Positions 24,796 through 32,515 of a stretch of DNA of 44,377 bases are shown piece after piece. Source of the stretch: CAYVBN01 sp964538565 (lineage in GTDB: Bacteria > Pseudomonadota > Alphaproteobacteria > Rhizobiales > Xanthobacteraceae); NCBI GenBank assembly GCA_964538565.1, contig CAZIGW010000227.1, positions 1 through 44,377 of the forward strand. The letters run 5' to 3'. How positions within the stretch are numbered: the stretch's first letter is position 1; every line of letters starts with the position of its first letter. The position numbers were made by a program, and so were the translations under genes. Under the pieces are notes generated by a model. The model had not been told where the DNA came from. It made no database searches and worked only from the letters and a program-made list of their open reading frames with translations.

Positions 24796-25194
24796 ATGTT
24801 CATCGACGTGGTGCGCCGCTATCTGGTGACGATGCCGGCGGAAAAGGCAGGCTGGCTCGCAGGCCTGCGCGATCCCTTCGTCGGCAAGGCGCTCTCGCTC
24901 CTGCACGGACGCCCCGCGCACGCCTGGACGATCGAGGAACTGGCGAAGGAGGTCGGCCAGTCGCGCTCGGTCCTGGCCGAGCGGTTCACCGAGCTCGTCG
25001 GCACGCCGCCGATGCAGTATCTCGCGAGGTGGCGGATGCAGATCGCCTCCGAGCTGCTGAGCGGCGGCAACAAAAATCTCGCCGGCATCGCGGCCGAGAT
25101 CGGCTACGAGTCGGAAGCCTCCTTCGGCCGGGCGTTCAAGAAGATGATCGGCGTGCCGCCGTCCGTCTGGCGCCGCCGCGCGCAGCCCGCGTAG
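24796..25194 (+). CDS. 5'-truncated AraC-family regulator (C-terminal HTH only)
   Basis: A 132-residue remnant carrying the two helix-turn-helix units of an AraC regulator: WTIEELAKEVGQSRSVLAERFTELVGTPPMQYLARWRMQIASELL and then NLAGIAAEIGYESEASFGRAFKKMIGVPPSVWR. Related full-length proteins are about 300 residues, with an N-terminal cupin domain. Here that domain is missing. Family-like sequence (RLSSELMFIDVVRRYL) starts at 24778, before the ATG, and runs back almost to the antitoxin stop at 24765. The gene therefore looks cut at its 5' side, most simply by arrival of the toxin-antitoxin pair. It may be a pseudogene or still make a DNA-binding fragment. Confidence 0.75.
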   Translation: MFIDVVRRYLVTMPAEKAGWLAGLRDPFVGKALSLLHGRPAHAWTIEELAKEVGQSRSVLAERFTELVGTPPMQYLARWRMQIASELLSGGNKNLAGIAAEIGYESEASFGRAFKKMIGVPPSVWRRRAQPA

Positions 25195-25226
25195 CGCGGC
25201 GCCAAATCATCAGGGCCTGCGGCCCC

Positions 25227-26189
25227 TCAGGCTTGCGCCTGAATCGCGTGAGGCGCCGCGACGAGCGCCACCCCCTTCCACCTCCCCTCCTCGATCAGCC
25301 GCGCGACGATGCGCCGGATGACTCCCGCGACCACGTTGAGCACCGGGTTGTTGAGCTGCGAGCGGTGGCGGACGAGTTCGAGCCGCCATTGCAGGCCGCC
25401 GGATTCGAGCGCGATCGCGACCAGCGAAGCGTCTCCGCCGAAGGCTTCGAGCGCCGCGTGGGTCATGACGGAAAATCCGACGCCTTGGCGCAGCAGCGCA
25501 TGCGTCGTCGCGAAGCCGTCGATCTCGGCGACGATGTTGAGCATCAGCGATCGTTCGCGAAACGCCTTCTCGACCAGCAGCCGCCGGCTGTTGGGGCTTT
25601 TCGGCAGGACGAGCGGCAGGCTCTCGAGCTGGGCGAGATCGCGCACCGGTCCGAGCGCGGCCATCTGCTCGCGCCGGCCGAGCAGATACATGTTCTCGAT
25701 CGCGACCGGCTCGCAGGCGAGATCGCGATGCGCCGAGGGGTCGTAGAGCAGCCCGACGTCCACGCTGCGGCCGAGCAGCCGGTCGTAGGTCTCCGCGCTC
25801 AGGCCCTCGACGATGTGCACGCGGATGCCGGCATAGTGCTCGCCGAGCTCGCGCATGAGGTGCGGCACGATGATCTGCCCGGCCGCCGACGGCACGCCGA
25901 CCGAGGCCGTGCCGGCCACCTCGTAGGCGTGCGCCCGCACCTCGTCGCGCAACTGCGCGAACTGGTCGAGGATCGACTTCGAGCGTGCGCGCAGGATCTG
26001 CCCGGCCGAGGTCAGCTCGACGCCGTGCCGGGTGCGCACGAAGAGCTGACAGCCGAGTTCCTGCTCCAGTTGCGCAATGCTGCGGCTCAGCGCCGGCTGT
26101 CCGATGCGCAGGAAGCCGGCCGCCTTCGAGAAGCTGCGGCTTTCCGAGATCTGCACGAAGTAGCGCAGGCTGCGCGCGTCCATGGGCAT
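25227..26189 (-). CDS. LysR-type transcriptional regulator
   Basis: A 320-residue regulator. The N-terminal winged helix-turn-helix is canonical (MDARSLRYFVQISESRSFSKAAGFLRIGQPALSRSIAQLEQELGCQLFVRTRHGVELTSAG), followed by a two-lobed effector-binding domain of periplasmic-protein fold. ATG 26189 (MPMDARS) is favoured because AAGGA stands a few bases before it; ATG 26183 is also possible. It is transcribed away from the methyltransferase-like/Bug/CMD run, the standard arrangement for a LysR activator controlling the divergent operon. A dyad lies at 26188-26216, overlapping its own start. The effector is unknown, probably a carboxylate taken up through the Bug receptor. Confidence 0.9.
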   Translation of the reverse strand: MPMDARSLRYFVQISESRSFSKAAGFLRIGQPALSRSIAQLEQELGCQLFVRTRHGVELTSAGQILRARSKSILDQFAQLRDEVRAHAYEVAGTASVGVPSAAGQIIVPHLMRELGEHYAGIRVHIVEGLSAETYDRLLGRSVDVGLLYDPSAHRDLACEPVAIENMYLLGRREQMAALGPVRDLAQLESLPLVLPKSPNSRRLLVEKAFRERSLMLNIVAEIDGFATTHALLRQGVGFSVMTHAALEAFGGDASLVAIALESGGLQWRLELVRHRSQLNNPVLNVVAGVIRRIVARLIEEGRWKGVALVAAPHAIQAQA

Positions 26190-26216
26190 ACTATTCCTTC
26201 GATCAATGGAAAGTAT
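26188..26216. promoter_or_regulatory. Candidate LysR operator
   Basis: ATACTATTCC (26188-26197) is mirrored by GGAAAGTAT (26208-26216) with one extra base in the left arm. The outer ATACT/AGTAT arms are perfect, in keeping with T-N11-A type LysR boxes. It overlaps the regulator's start codon, as expected for autorepression, and lies 14 bp before a TTGACA at 26230. Confidence 0.5.
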
Positions 26217-26229
26217 GATTTTTATGCCT

Positions 26230-26258
26230 TTGACAGATATTAGCCTGGGACGCAACTT
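26230..26258 (+). promoter_or_regulatory. Probable LysR-dependent promoter of the methyltransferase-like operon
   Basis: A consensus -35 box TTGACA (26230-26235) is followed at 17 bp by CAACTT (26253-26258), a poor -10. A strong -35 with a weak -10 next to a regulator dyad is typical of an activator-dependent promoter. The leader to the ATG at 26327 would be about 65 bases. Confidence 0.35.
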
Positions 26259-26326
26259 CGCCTCGCGCGCATTGTGCGGGCGCGGGCCCGGCCGGGCCGC
26301 AACGACGGGACCCAAGGGGAGGAGCG

Positions 26327-27085
26327 ATGACCATCGACCTGAAGAAGCTCAAGAAGCCCATGCCGAAGGACATCACCCCGTGGGATCTCCTGCAGCCGGT
26401 CGACGAACAGCGTTTCGGCAAGGTGGTGTTCGACCGCAAGGAGCAGGAGCGCTGGTCGAAGGCGATCTTCGTCGGCGGCCTGCCCTACATGTATCGCAAG
26501 GCCTACCTCGTGCTCGACATGATCTACGGCCTGCTCGAGCTCAAGGAGGGCGACAAGGTCTTCCTCATCGGCGAGGCGCTCGAGGCCTGCGGCTTCGTCG
26601 ACGACCTGAAGGCGCGCGTCGGCGCGAGCGGGACGGTCACGGCGCTCGACATCCAGGAGGACTGCCGCGACGCCTTCTTCAACAACAAGCGCGGCGTCGG
26701 CGGCCAGCGCGGCACGTTCCGCTACAACTACACGTCGAAGATTCCCGACGAGGCCTATGACGTCGTCGTCAATCTCCAGGCGATCCAGCACGCCGACGAA
26801 TGGCGCGAGACCGGCAGGGAATTCCTGCGCATCATGAAGCCCGGCCGCCGCCTGGTGATGGCGGAAATCCACCTCGGCGCGCCGCAGCAGGACTGGAAGA
26901 TCCGCCAGGACCTCCACATCGAGCACCTGATCGACAAGATCATGTCGCGCATTTGCGGCAGCATCCTCGAGTTTCCCTACTACAGCATGCAGGAGTTGCA
27001 CGAGGCGTTCGCCGGCCAGCTCGAGGAGATGGACGACTTCGAGTGGCGGGGGCTCGAGGTCTTCTGGGGACGCAAGCCGCGGTGA
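26327..27085 (+). CDS. Methyltransferase-like protein with altered SAM loop (paralogue 1)
   Basis: A 252-residue protein with a class I methyltransferase layout but a changed glycine loop. Where GxGxG is expected, residues 82-90 read GEALEACGF. The following acidic strand end (VTALDIQED), a motif-IV-like stretch (YDVVVNLQAIQHADEW) and a motif-VI-like stretch (EFLRIMKPGRRLVMAEI) are kept. An N-terminal extension holds FVGGLPYMYR, and the C-terminus is WRGLEVFWGRKPR. It may bind SAM weakly, bind another ligand, or have lost catalysis. GGAGGAG stands close before ATG 26327. It is the first gene of a run with a second copy, a Bug receptor and a CMD-like protein, under a divergent LysR gene. No specific function is assigned. 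Confidence 0.75.
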   Translation: MTIDLKKLKKPMPKDITPWDLLQPVDEQRFGKVVFDRKEQERWSKAIFVGGLPYMYRKAYLVLDMIYGLLELKEGDKVFLIGEALEACGFVDDLKARVGASGTVTALDIQEDCRDAFFNNKRGVGGQRGTFRYNYTSKIPDEAYDVVVNLQAIQHADEWRETGREFLRIMKPGRRLVMAEIHLGAPQQDWKIRQDLHIEHLIDKIMSRICGSILEFPYYSMQELHEAFAGQLEEMDDFEWRGLEVFWGRKPR

Positions 27086-27190
27086 CCGCGATCCTTCCGT
27101 GCGCACGCAGATCGCATCCATGCGGCCGATCGACCCAGCGTCAGGGGCGGCCGATCGGCTATAAAGCAGGACCGACGGGACCGATTTGAC

Positions 27191-27931
27191 GTGATCAACG
27201 CCAGCAACGACAGGCCCAGCCCCTGGGACTTGATGCAGCAGTTCGATTCTGCGCGCTTCGGCCCGGACATTTTCGACCCCGCGCAGCAGGCGCGCTGGTC
27301 GCACGCCATGTTCATCGGCGGCCTGCCGTACATGTGGCGCTTTCTTGCCCGGCCGGTCCTGCCGAAGATCTACGACCTCGCCGAGCTCAGGCAGGGCGAC
27401 AAGGTTCTGCTGTTCGGCGAGTCGCTCGAGAGCTGCGGCTTCATCGCCGACCTGCACGAACGTGTCGGGCCGGCGGGCGCGGTCGTGCCGATCGACATCC
27501 AGGAGGCCGCGCGCAACGCGGTCGCGGCACGCCAGCGCGGCAGCGGCGGGATGATCGGGACGTTCAGCTATCCCGAATACACGAAGGACACGGCGGACGC
27601 CGCCTACGACGTGGTCATCAACCTGCAGGGCATCCAGCACGCCGAGGACTGGACGGCGGCCGGCAAGGAATTCCTGCGCATCATGAAGCCCGGGCGTCGG
27701 CTGGTCATGGCCGAGATCGTGCTCGGCTCGCCCGAACAGATGTGGAAGATCAGTTCGGACCTGCACATCCAGCACCTGTTCGACAAGATCTTCTCGCGGC
27801 GCGGCATCGCGTTCGGCGACCTGCCCTACTACAGCCCGCAGGCGCTCGAGCGGGCGTTCGCCGGGCTTCTCGCCGAAACCGGACAATTCGAATGGCGCGG
27901 CCTTGAAGTGTTCTGGGGCCGCAAAGCCTGA
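27191..27931 (+). CDS. Methyltransferase-like protein with altered SAM loop (paralogue 2)
   Basis: A 246-residue paralogue of the gene just upstream, matching it along its whole length. Shared blocks include PWDL, FIGGLPYMWR, the altered loop GESLESCGF (76-84, against GEALEACGF), DIQE, NLQGIQHAEDW, EFLRIMKPGRRLVMAEI and EWRGLEVFWGRK. Keeping the same loop change in both copies argues for function rather than decay. The two may form a heteromer or act on successive substrates. GTG 27191 opens the frame at MINASNDRPSPWDLMQQ; no strong ribosome site is seen, and 105 bp separate it from copy 1. The Bug receptor gene follows at 28005. Confidence 0.75.
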   Translation: MINASNDRPSPWDLMQQFDSARFGPDIFDPAQQARWSHAMFIGGLPYMWRFLARPVLPKIYDLAELRQGDKVLLFGESLESCGFIADLHERVGPAGAVVPIDIQEAARNAVAARQRGSGGMIGTFSYPEYTKDTADAAYDVVINLQGIQHAEDWTAAGKEFLRIMKPGRRLVMAEIVLGSPEQMWKISSDLHIQHLFDKIFSRRGIAFGDLPYYSPQALERAFAGLLAETGQFEWRGLEVFWGRKA

Positions 27932-28004
27932 GAGAGCGGTTCAACAACAAGCTGACGCCGAACAAACGACGACAGCGAAAGCAGACCCGAAGGGGAGGAA
28001 ATTG

Positions 28005-28982
28005 ATGAACTGGAACAACCGGACCATCATGGCCGGCATCGGCGCCCTTGCCGTTGCGGCCGCATTGGCGACGAACGCAAGCGCCCAGAACTATCCCAAC
28101 CGGCGCATCACCTTCGTGGTCGGTTTCGCCGCCGGCGGATTTGCCGACGCGGTCGCGCGGATCATCGGCGACCAGGTCAGCAAGAAGCTCGGCCAGACCG
28201 TGGTGGTCGAGAACCGCGGCGGCGCCGCCTCGAACATCGCCGCCCAGCTCGTCGCCAAGGCCGCCCCGGACGGATACACGGTGCTGGTCAGCACCACGGC
28301 GCTCGCCATCAACGCGACGATGTACAAGAAACTCGAATACTCGCTGGTCGACGATCTGATTCCGGTGGCGATCGCGGTGCGCGCGCCCGAGACGTTCTCG
28401 GTCGGTCCCGGCAAGCCGCAGACCATGCAGAAGTTCATCGAGGCCGGCAGATCGAAGGAGCTGACCTTCAGCAGCGCAGGCGTCGGATCGGGCTCGCATC
28501 TGACCTGGCTGTCCTTCTTCAAGATCAACGCCAAGGCGAACGTCGTCCATGTCCCGTTCCGGGGTGGCGCGCCCGCCATGCAGGCCGCCATGGCCGGCCA
28601 GGTCGACGGCCTCGCCGCCACGGCCTCCGGCCCGACCGTGAGCCAGCTCTTGCCCGGCGGCGGCCTCAAGTGCCTGGCGGTTGCCGCCGACGAGCGCTAC
28701 CCGCTCCTGCCGGATTGCCCGAGCCTTGGCGAACTCGGATATCGCAACGCCGAGGGATCGTCCTGGGTCGGCTTCTGGGTCCCGCGAGCCACTCCGGCCA
28801 ACGTCGTCGCGGCGCTGAACAAGGCCATCAACTCGATCACCGAGGACAAGGCCGCGACGGCAAATCTCAAGCAGAACGGCGACCTTCCGGGGTTCTCCGT
28901 CGAAGCCGCCGACAAGTACGTCCGCAGCGAGGTGGCCACCTGGGGCGAGCGCGTGAAAGCGTCCGGCGCGCAGGTCGAATAG
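28005..28982 (+). CDS. Bug/TctC-family periplasmic solute receptor
   Basis: A 325-residue exported receptor. ATG 28005 follows AGGGGAGGAA and gives a signal peptide ending near NASAQNYPNRR. Family blocks are ITFVVGFAAGGFADAVARI, VVENRGGAASNIAAQLVAKAAPDGYTVLV and NVVHVPFRGGAPAMQAAMAGQVDG. It captures a carboxylate-like compound in the periplasm. As with the receptor at 4204, no TctA/TctB membrane genes are in the window. Its place after two methyltransferase-like genes and before a CMD-like gene suggests that all handle the same compound, imported by a transporter elsewhere or sensed through the receptor. Confidence 0.9.
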   Translation: MNWNNRTIMAGIGALAVAAALATNASAQNYPNRRITFVVGFAAGGFADAVARIIGDQVSKKLGQTVVVENRGGAASNIAAQLVAKAAPDGYTVLVSTTALAINATMYKKLEYSLVDDLIPVAIAVRAPETFSVGPGKPQTMQKFIEAGRSKELTFSSAGVGSGSHLTWLSFFKINAKANVVHVPFRGGAPAMQAAMAGQVDGLAATASGPTVSQLLPGGGLKCLAVAADERYPLLPDCPSLGELGYRNAEGSSWVGFWVPRATPANVVAALNKAINSITEDKAATANLKQNGDLPGFSVEAADKYVRSEVATWGERVKASGAQVE

Positions 28983-29130
28983 GCCCGCACGCGAGGGCGA
29001 TGCACCGGCGGCGCCGGCCTCCCGCGCGATGGAGACCCTCTGACCCGCCGGTGCGTCCGGGCCGACGCCGGAACATGACGCCGAGCCGGGCCGAGAACGC
29101 GACTCTCGAGCAGAAAGAACGGACCCGACG

Positions 29131-29682
29131 ATGAACGCCGCGACGAAGCCGATCTCGCGCCTGCCGAGACTGCCGGAGCCGCCCGCCGACCCCCTGGCGG
29201 CGGACATGTTCAGGACGATCCAGGGTCACGGCCGGCCGATCCTCAACGTGCATCGCATGTCGCTGCACTCGCCGAAGATCTTCCACGCCTCGGCGACCTA
29301 CGCGGGGGCGCTGCGGCGCGACATCTCTCTGCCGCGGACGCTCTGCGAGCTCGTCATCGTGCGCACGGCCCAGCTGCAGAGCTGTCCGTATGTGCTCGGC
29401 GTGCACATCCGCATGGCGCGCGAGTGCGGCGTGTCCGATGCGCAGCTGGCGGCGATCGCCGATTGGGAGACGTCGGCCCTGTTCGACAAGCGCGAGAAGG
29501 CGGCGCTCGCCCATGTCGAGGGGATGGCGACCGACGGTACGTCGGTCGATGACGCGGCTTTCGCCCGACTGGCCGCCGTTTTCACGCCGCAGGAGATCAT
29601 GGAGCTCTCGACCCTTTGCGGCTTCTACATCGGAAACTGCCGCTGCATGAACGCGCTCGGTCTCGTGCCGGAAGCGGATTGA
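29131..29682 (+). CDS. Carboxymuconolactone decarboxylase (CMD)-family protein without CxxC
   Basis: A 183-residue all-helical protein of the CMD/AhpD fold. The diagnostic stretch reads LCELVIVRTAQLQSCPYVLGVHIRMARECG. Peroxidase-type members have ELxxCxxCxxxH, but here the second Cys is Val88 (C85-P-Y-V88), with His92 kept. The disulfide-based peroxidatic activity of AhpD is therefore unlikely, and a decarboxylase- or lactonase-like or ligand-binding role fits better. It begins 148 bp after the Bug receptor and is probably in the same unit. CMD-like proteins often sit in aromatic acid pathways. Substrate unknown. Confidence 0.85.
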   Translation: MNAATKPISRLPRLPEPPADPLAADMFRTIQGHGRPILNVHRMSLHSPKIFHASATYAGALRRDISLPRTLCELVIVRTAQLQSCPYVLGVHIRMARECGVSDAQLAAIADWETSALFDKREKAALAHVEGMATDGTSVDDAAFARLAAVFTPQEIMELSTLCGFYIGNCRCMNALGLVPEAD

Positions 29683-29780
29683 CGTCGGCGCCCGGTGGCG
29701 CTTTCTCCCGACATTGACCCTCGCCGCAAAATGCCGTTGATCATCGCCGGAAAGTTCGGCGCGAAAAATGGAAGTCTGCC

Positions 29781-30206
29781 ATGCCTCTTTCAGAGACGAT
29801 CAAGACGCTCATCAACCAAGCCTGGGTCGACGGGTATCCGTGCCTGCTCGCGACCGCCGGTGCGGACGGGCCCAACATCAGCCCGAAGGGCAGCCTGCTC
29901 GTGTTCGACGACCAGCACCTCGCCTACTGGGAACGATCCAAAAAGAAGGCGCTGGAGAACCTCGCGCACGACAAACGCGTCGCGGTCATCTACGCGAACT
30001 TCAAGGCGCAGCGCGACGGCATCCTGGAGTCCGGCTTCCTGCGATTTTTCGGAACGGCCGAGTTGCACGAGGAAGGTCCGATCAAGGACGCGATCTTCGC
30101 CCGGCTCAGCAAGCGTGAGCAGGAGCACGTCGGCGCCGACACCGGGATCGGCGTGCTGATCCGCATCGAGCGCACGGCCGACGCGCGCGGCAAGCCGTTC
30201 ATGTGA
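29781..30206 (+). CDS. Pyridoxamine 5'-phosphate oxidase-like flavin/heme-binding protein
   Basis: A 141-residue split-barrel protein of the PNPOx-like superfamily: GYPCLLATAGADGPNISPKGSLLVFDDQHLAYWERSKKKALENLAHDKRVAVIYAN is the typical first half. It is too short and lacks the substrate motifs of true PdxH, so it is more likely an FMN-, F420- or heme-binding oxidoreductase of unknown substrate. ATG 29781 has only a weak GGAAG upstream. It stands 98 bp after the CMD-like gene, on the same strand, and could be the last gene of that operon or independent. It converges with the amine oxidase gene. Confidence 0.8.
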   Translation: MPLSETIKTLINQAWVDGYPCLLATAGADGPNISPKGSLLVFDDQHLAYWERSKKKALENLAHDKRVAVIYANFKAQRDGILESGFLRFFGTAELHEEGPIKDAIFARLSKREQEHVGADTGIGVLIRIERTADARGKPFM

Positions 30207-30387
30207 GGGGCGCTTGCGCGTCGTGGAAAGGGCACCGGCGCAGAGGCGTCCTGGAGAACTCCGCCTTCGAACTCACCGCGACCGACCGGGGACACCGGGA
30301 ACTCGGCTGTTTGCGCGATCGCATCGTCGCACGAGTTGCGTCGCTACCCGATCCGCGCAGCAGCCCGTGTGGCGTGGGACGCTGCCT

Positions 30388-31680
30388 CTATGGCCCGACC
30401 GCGAGAATCATCCCGGCCGTCTGCTGTCCGCTCGCCAGCGCCGCCTCGACCGTTCCCATGTCGGGCCCCCCGTAGAGCGCCTCGCCGCAGAAGAACACGG
30501 CCGTGTCGTCATCCGGCTTTTGCACGACCGCCTGCACGTCCCGCGTCTTCGGCGTGGCGTAGGAATAGGCGCCGCGCGCGAACGGGTCGTTGCCCCAGTT
30601 GATCGCCTCCGAAGCGACGAGCTGCGTCCGAAGGCGGTCGATCGCGACATCGAAGATCCTTGAAAGCGACGCCAGTCCCATGTCGACGAGCTCGCTTGCC
30701 GCAAGTCTCGCCGCGGCCCCGGCCCGCGGCCCCGCGAACCAGCCGGTCAGCACCGGATGGCCGGCCGGGTGCTGCGTCCACCATGTCGGCACCGTCGCGT
30801 CGGAGAACAGAAACGACAGCCCGGCGAGACCCGCCGGGCCGATTTCGGCCCACCACCGCGTCGCGAACCGCAGCAGGATCTTCACGACGTTGCCGTAACC
30901 GATCTCGGCCATGGCGATCGCCGCCTTCGCGCGCGCGGCCGGGGGAAGCGCGAGCTCGCCGAGGAGCGGAAGCGGTACGGCGAGGATCGCCGCATCCGCG
31001 TCGAACGCCTCGCCATCGCGACAACGCGCCGTGATCCCCCCGCCGACTTCCTCGATGGCCGTCACGGTGGCGCCGAGGCGGATCGACACGCCCTGCCCAC
31101 GGCATTCGGCGAGGAGAAACGCGATCAGCGCCCCGTATCCGCCGCCGACCCTCCCCTGCCGGCCGAGGCCGCGGCTGAGCCATTCGTCGCGCAGCGCGAA
31201 CGTGCTGAAGCGGTCGGGATCGGCGGCATCGTAGCCTTCGACCATCCGCCTGATTTCCTGGCGCAGTTCGTCATATTGCGGGTCGGCGAAGTGCTGATCG
31301 AGGAAGCGCGCAACCGGCAGATCGGACTTCAATTCCCTCAGCGCCTCGCGCAACGCTTCGGCGTGCGGCAGGGGCGAGTCGTCCTGCAACAGCGCGCCGC
31401 CTTCGGCGACCCAGTGCGTGCCCTCGATCGGCACCAATGGAAGTCGCGCCTCGCGCATCACCGCGCGGGTCACGCTCGCCCTCCCGTGGACGAATTCGGC
31501 GCCGCCTTCGGCCGGGTATCCGAATTTGACCGGCGACAGCGGACAGATGCGCCCGCCGCACCGCCCGCGCGCCTCGAGAATGGTCACCGTCCTGTCGGCG
31601 CGCGCGAGTTCGCGCGCCGCCATCAGACCGGCCGCACCGGCACCGACGATGAGGAAGCGATTGGGACGGGAACGACGCAT
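30388..31680 (-). CDS. FAD-dependent amine oxidase (flavin monoamine oxidase family)
   Basis: A 430-residue flavoprotein. ATG 31680 begins MRRSRPNRFLIVGAGAAGLMAARELARADRTVTILEARGRCGGRI, a perfect Rossmann FAD motif followed by the GG motif. The C-terminal FAD block is FFCGEALYGGPDMGTVEAALASGQQTAG. The middle has the aromatic-rich substrate strands of amine oxidases (SFLFSDATVPTWWTQHPAGHPVLTGWFAG). It oxidises an amine or a related C-N or C-C bond to an imine or aldehyde, giving peroxide. Substrate not readable. The protein lacks a signal peptide, so it is cytoplasmic. The longer frame from 31776 adds an unlikely Cys-rich leader. Confidence 0.87.
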   Translation of the reverse strand: MRRSRPNRFLIVGAGAAGLMAARELARADRTVTILEARGRCGGRICPLSPVKFGYPAEGGAEFVHGRASVTRAVMREARLPLVPIEGTHWVAEGGALLQDDSPLPHAEALREALRELKSDLPVARFLDQHFADPQYDELRQEIRRMVEGYDAADPDRFSTFALRDEWLSRGLGRQGRVGGGYGALIAFLLAECRGQGVSIRLGATVTAIEEVGGGITARCRDGEAFDADAAILAVPLPLLGELALPPAARAKAAIAMAEIGYGNVVKILLRFATRWWAEIGPAGLAGLSFLFSDATVPTWWTQHPAGHPVLTGWFAGPRAGAAARLAASELVDMGLASLSRIFDVAIDRLRTQLVASEAINWGNDPFARGAYSYATPKTRDVQAVVQKPDDDTAVFFCGEALYGGPDMGTVEAALASGQQTAGMILAVGP

Positions 31681-31938
31681 GGTCTCTGATATCGATCGGT
31701 GCGCGGCACGGACATCGCCGCAGCCACACACGATCGAAATAGCATGGCATGATGGAATTTTCCGGGCTCGCGGCACGACCGTCGCAGATCAGCGGGCGCA
31801 GCCCTCACTTTCGACACGCACCTGGCGATCTGCGCGAGAGACCGGGAGAGCCAGCGACGATCGCCGGCGGCGGCGACAAGGCAAAGGCGCAACGGCCGCA
31901 AGGCGACCGAGGATTGCGAGCCTACCGCCTCGGCGGCG

Positions 31939-32196
31939 CTAGACGTTCTCGATCAGGGTGCTCACGCCATCGACCGTGTCGTAGATCGCAACCCGAACCA
32001 CGGGGTGCCCTTTTTTGATCGCCTGCGCCGCCTTTTCGGCGACTTCGGCGCTCGCATAGGAGCCCTTGGTTTGCCGGTCGACCTGAAGCAGATAACGGCC
32101 CGACTCCGGCCTCTTGCGCTGGCCGAGCGATTCTTCCGCGGGTTCTTCCGCGCGGGGAACGGTGGTCAGGGTCTTCGTGGAGTCTCGTGGAATCAT
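31939..32196 (-). CDS. Small conserved rhizobial protein of unknown function
   Basis: An 85-residue hydrophilic protein. ATG 32196 follows GGAGA. A charged, proline- and glutamate-rich N-terminus leads to a compact C-terminal segment RYLLQVDRQTKGSYASAEVAEKAAQAIKKGHPVVRVAIYDTVDG, a pattern I recall from small uncharacterised Rhizobiales proteins. It starts one base after the stop of the small gene upstream (32198-32515), so the two are probably translationally coupled. No function is assigned. Confidence 0.6.
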   Translation of the reverse strand: MIPRDSTKTLTTVPRAEEPAEESLGQRKRPESGRYLLQVDRQTKGSYASAEVAEKAAQAIKKGHPVVRVAIYDTVDGVSTLIENV

Positions 32197-32197
32197 C

Positions 32198-32515
32198 TCA
32201 TGTCTCCGATTCTGATTGACGCAAATGTATCGTGATTCCCGCTGCTGCGGGCCGTCCAAGCACCGGCGCGACCGCGGTCTCCGGCTCATCGATCAGTGTT
32301 CGCCTGCCAAAGCGGTTCTGTTCCGCGATCTTGCCTTTGGGCGCGTCGGCAACCGCGGCGCGCTCGGCCCCGTCTCTCGCCAGGCGCAGCGCATTCACAC
32401 GCTCGTTCCCGGCGCGAACTTCCTTCTGCTGGATCTCGTATTCCGACGGCTTACTTTTTGTTTGGCGAAGTCTTGCGAACCGCGCGTCTGCCTGCTCCGT
32501 TCGTGAGCGATCCAC
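32198..32515 (-). CDS. Small basic protein with ALRLA motif
   Basis: A predicted 105-residue protein. I place the start at GTG 32515 (VDRSRTEQADARFARLRQ) because GAGAAGG stands a few bases before it; longer in-frame extensions upstream look unlike protein. The segment KPSEYEIQQKEVRAGNERVNALRLARDGAERAAV resembles the ANTxRLRALRLA segment of the small gene at 33436, and is Lys/Arg/Glu-rich and helical. It appears to be a paralogue of that protein with a longer tail. Its stop (TGA 32200-32198) touches the start of the next small gene. Function unknown. Confidence 0.5.
   Translation of the reverse strand: MDRSRTEQADARFARLRQTKSKPSEYEIQQKEVRAGNERVNALRLARDGAERAAVADAPKGKIAEQNRFGRRTLIDEPETAVAPVLGRPAAAGITIHLRQSESET

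Noticed and set aside
26327..30206. Reading the methyltransferase/Bug run as a defence or secondary-metabolite system
   Set aside because: No nuclease, NTPase, carrier-protein, ketosynthase or NRPS signatures occur; uptake and catabolism fit the context better.
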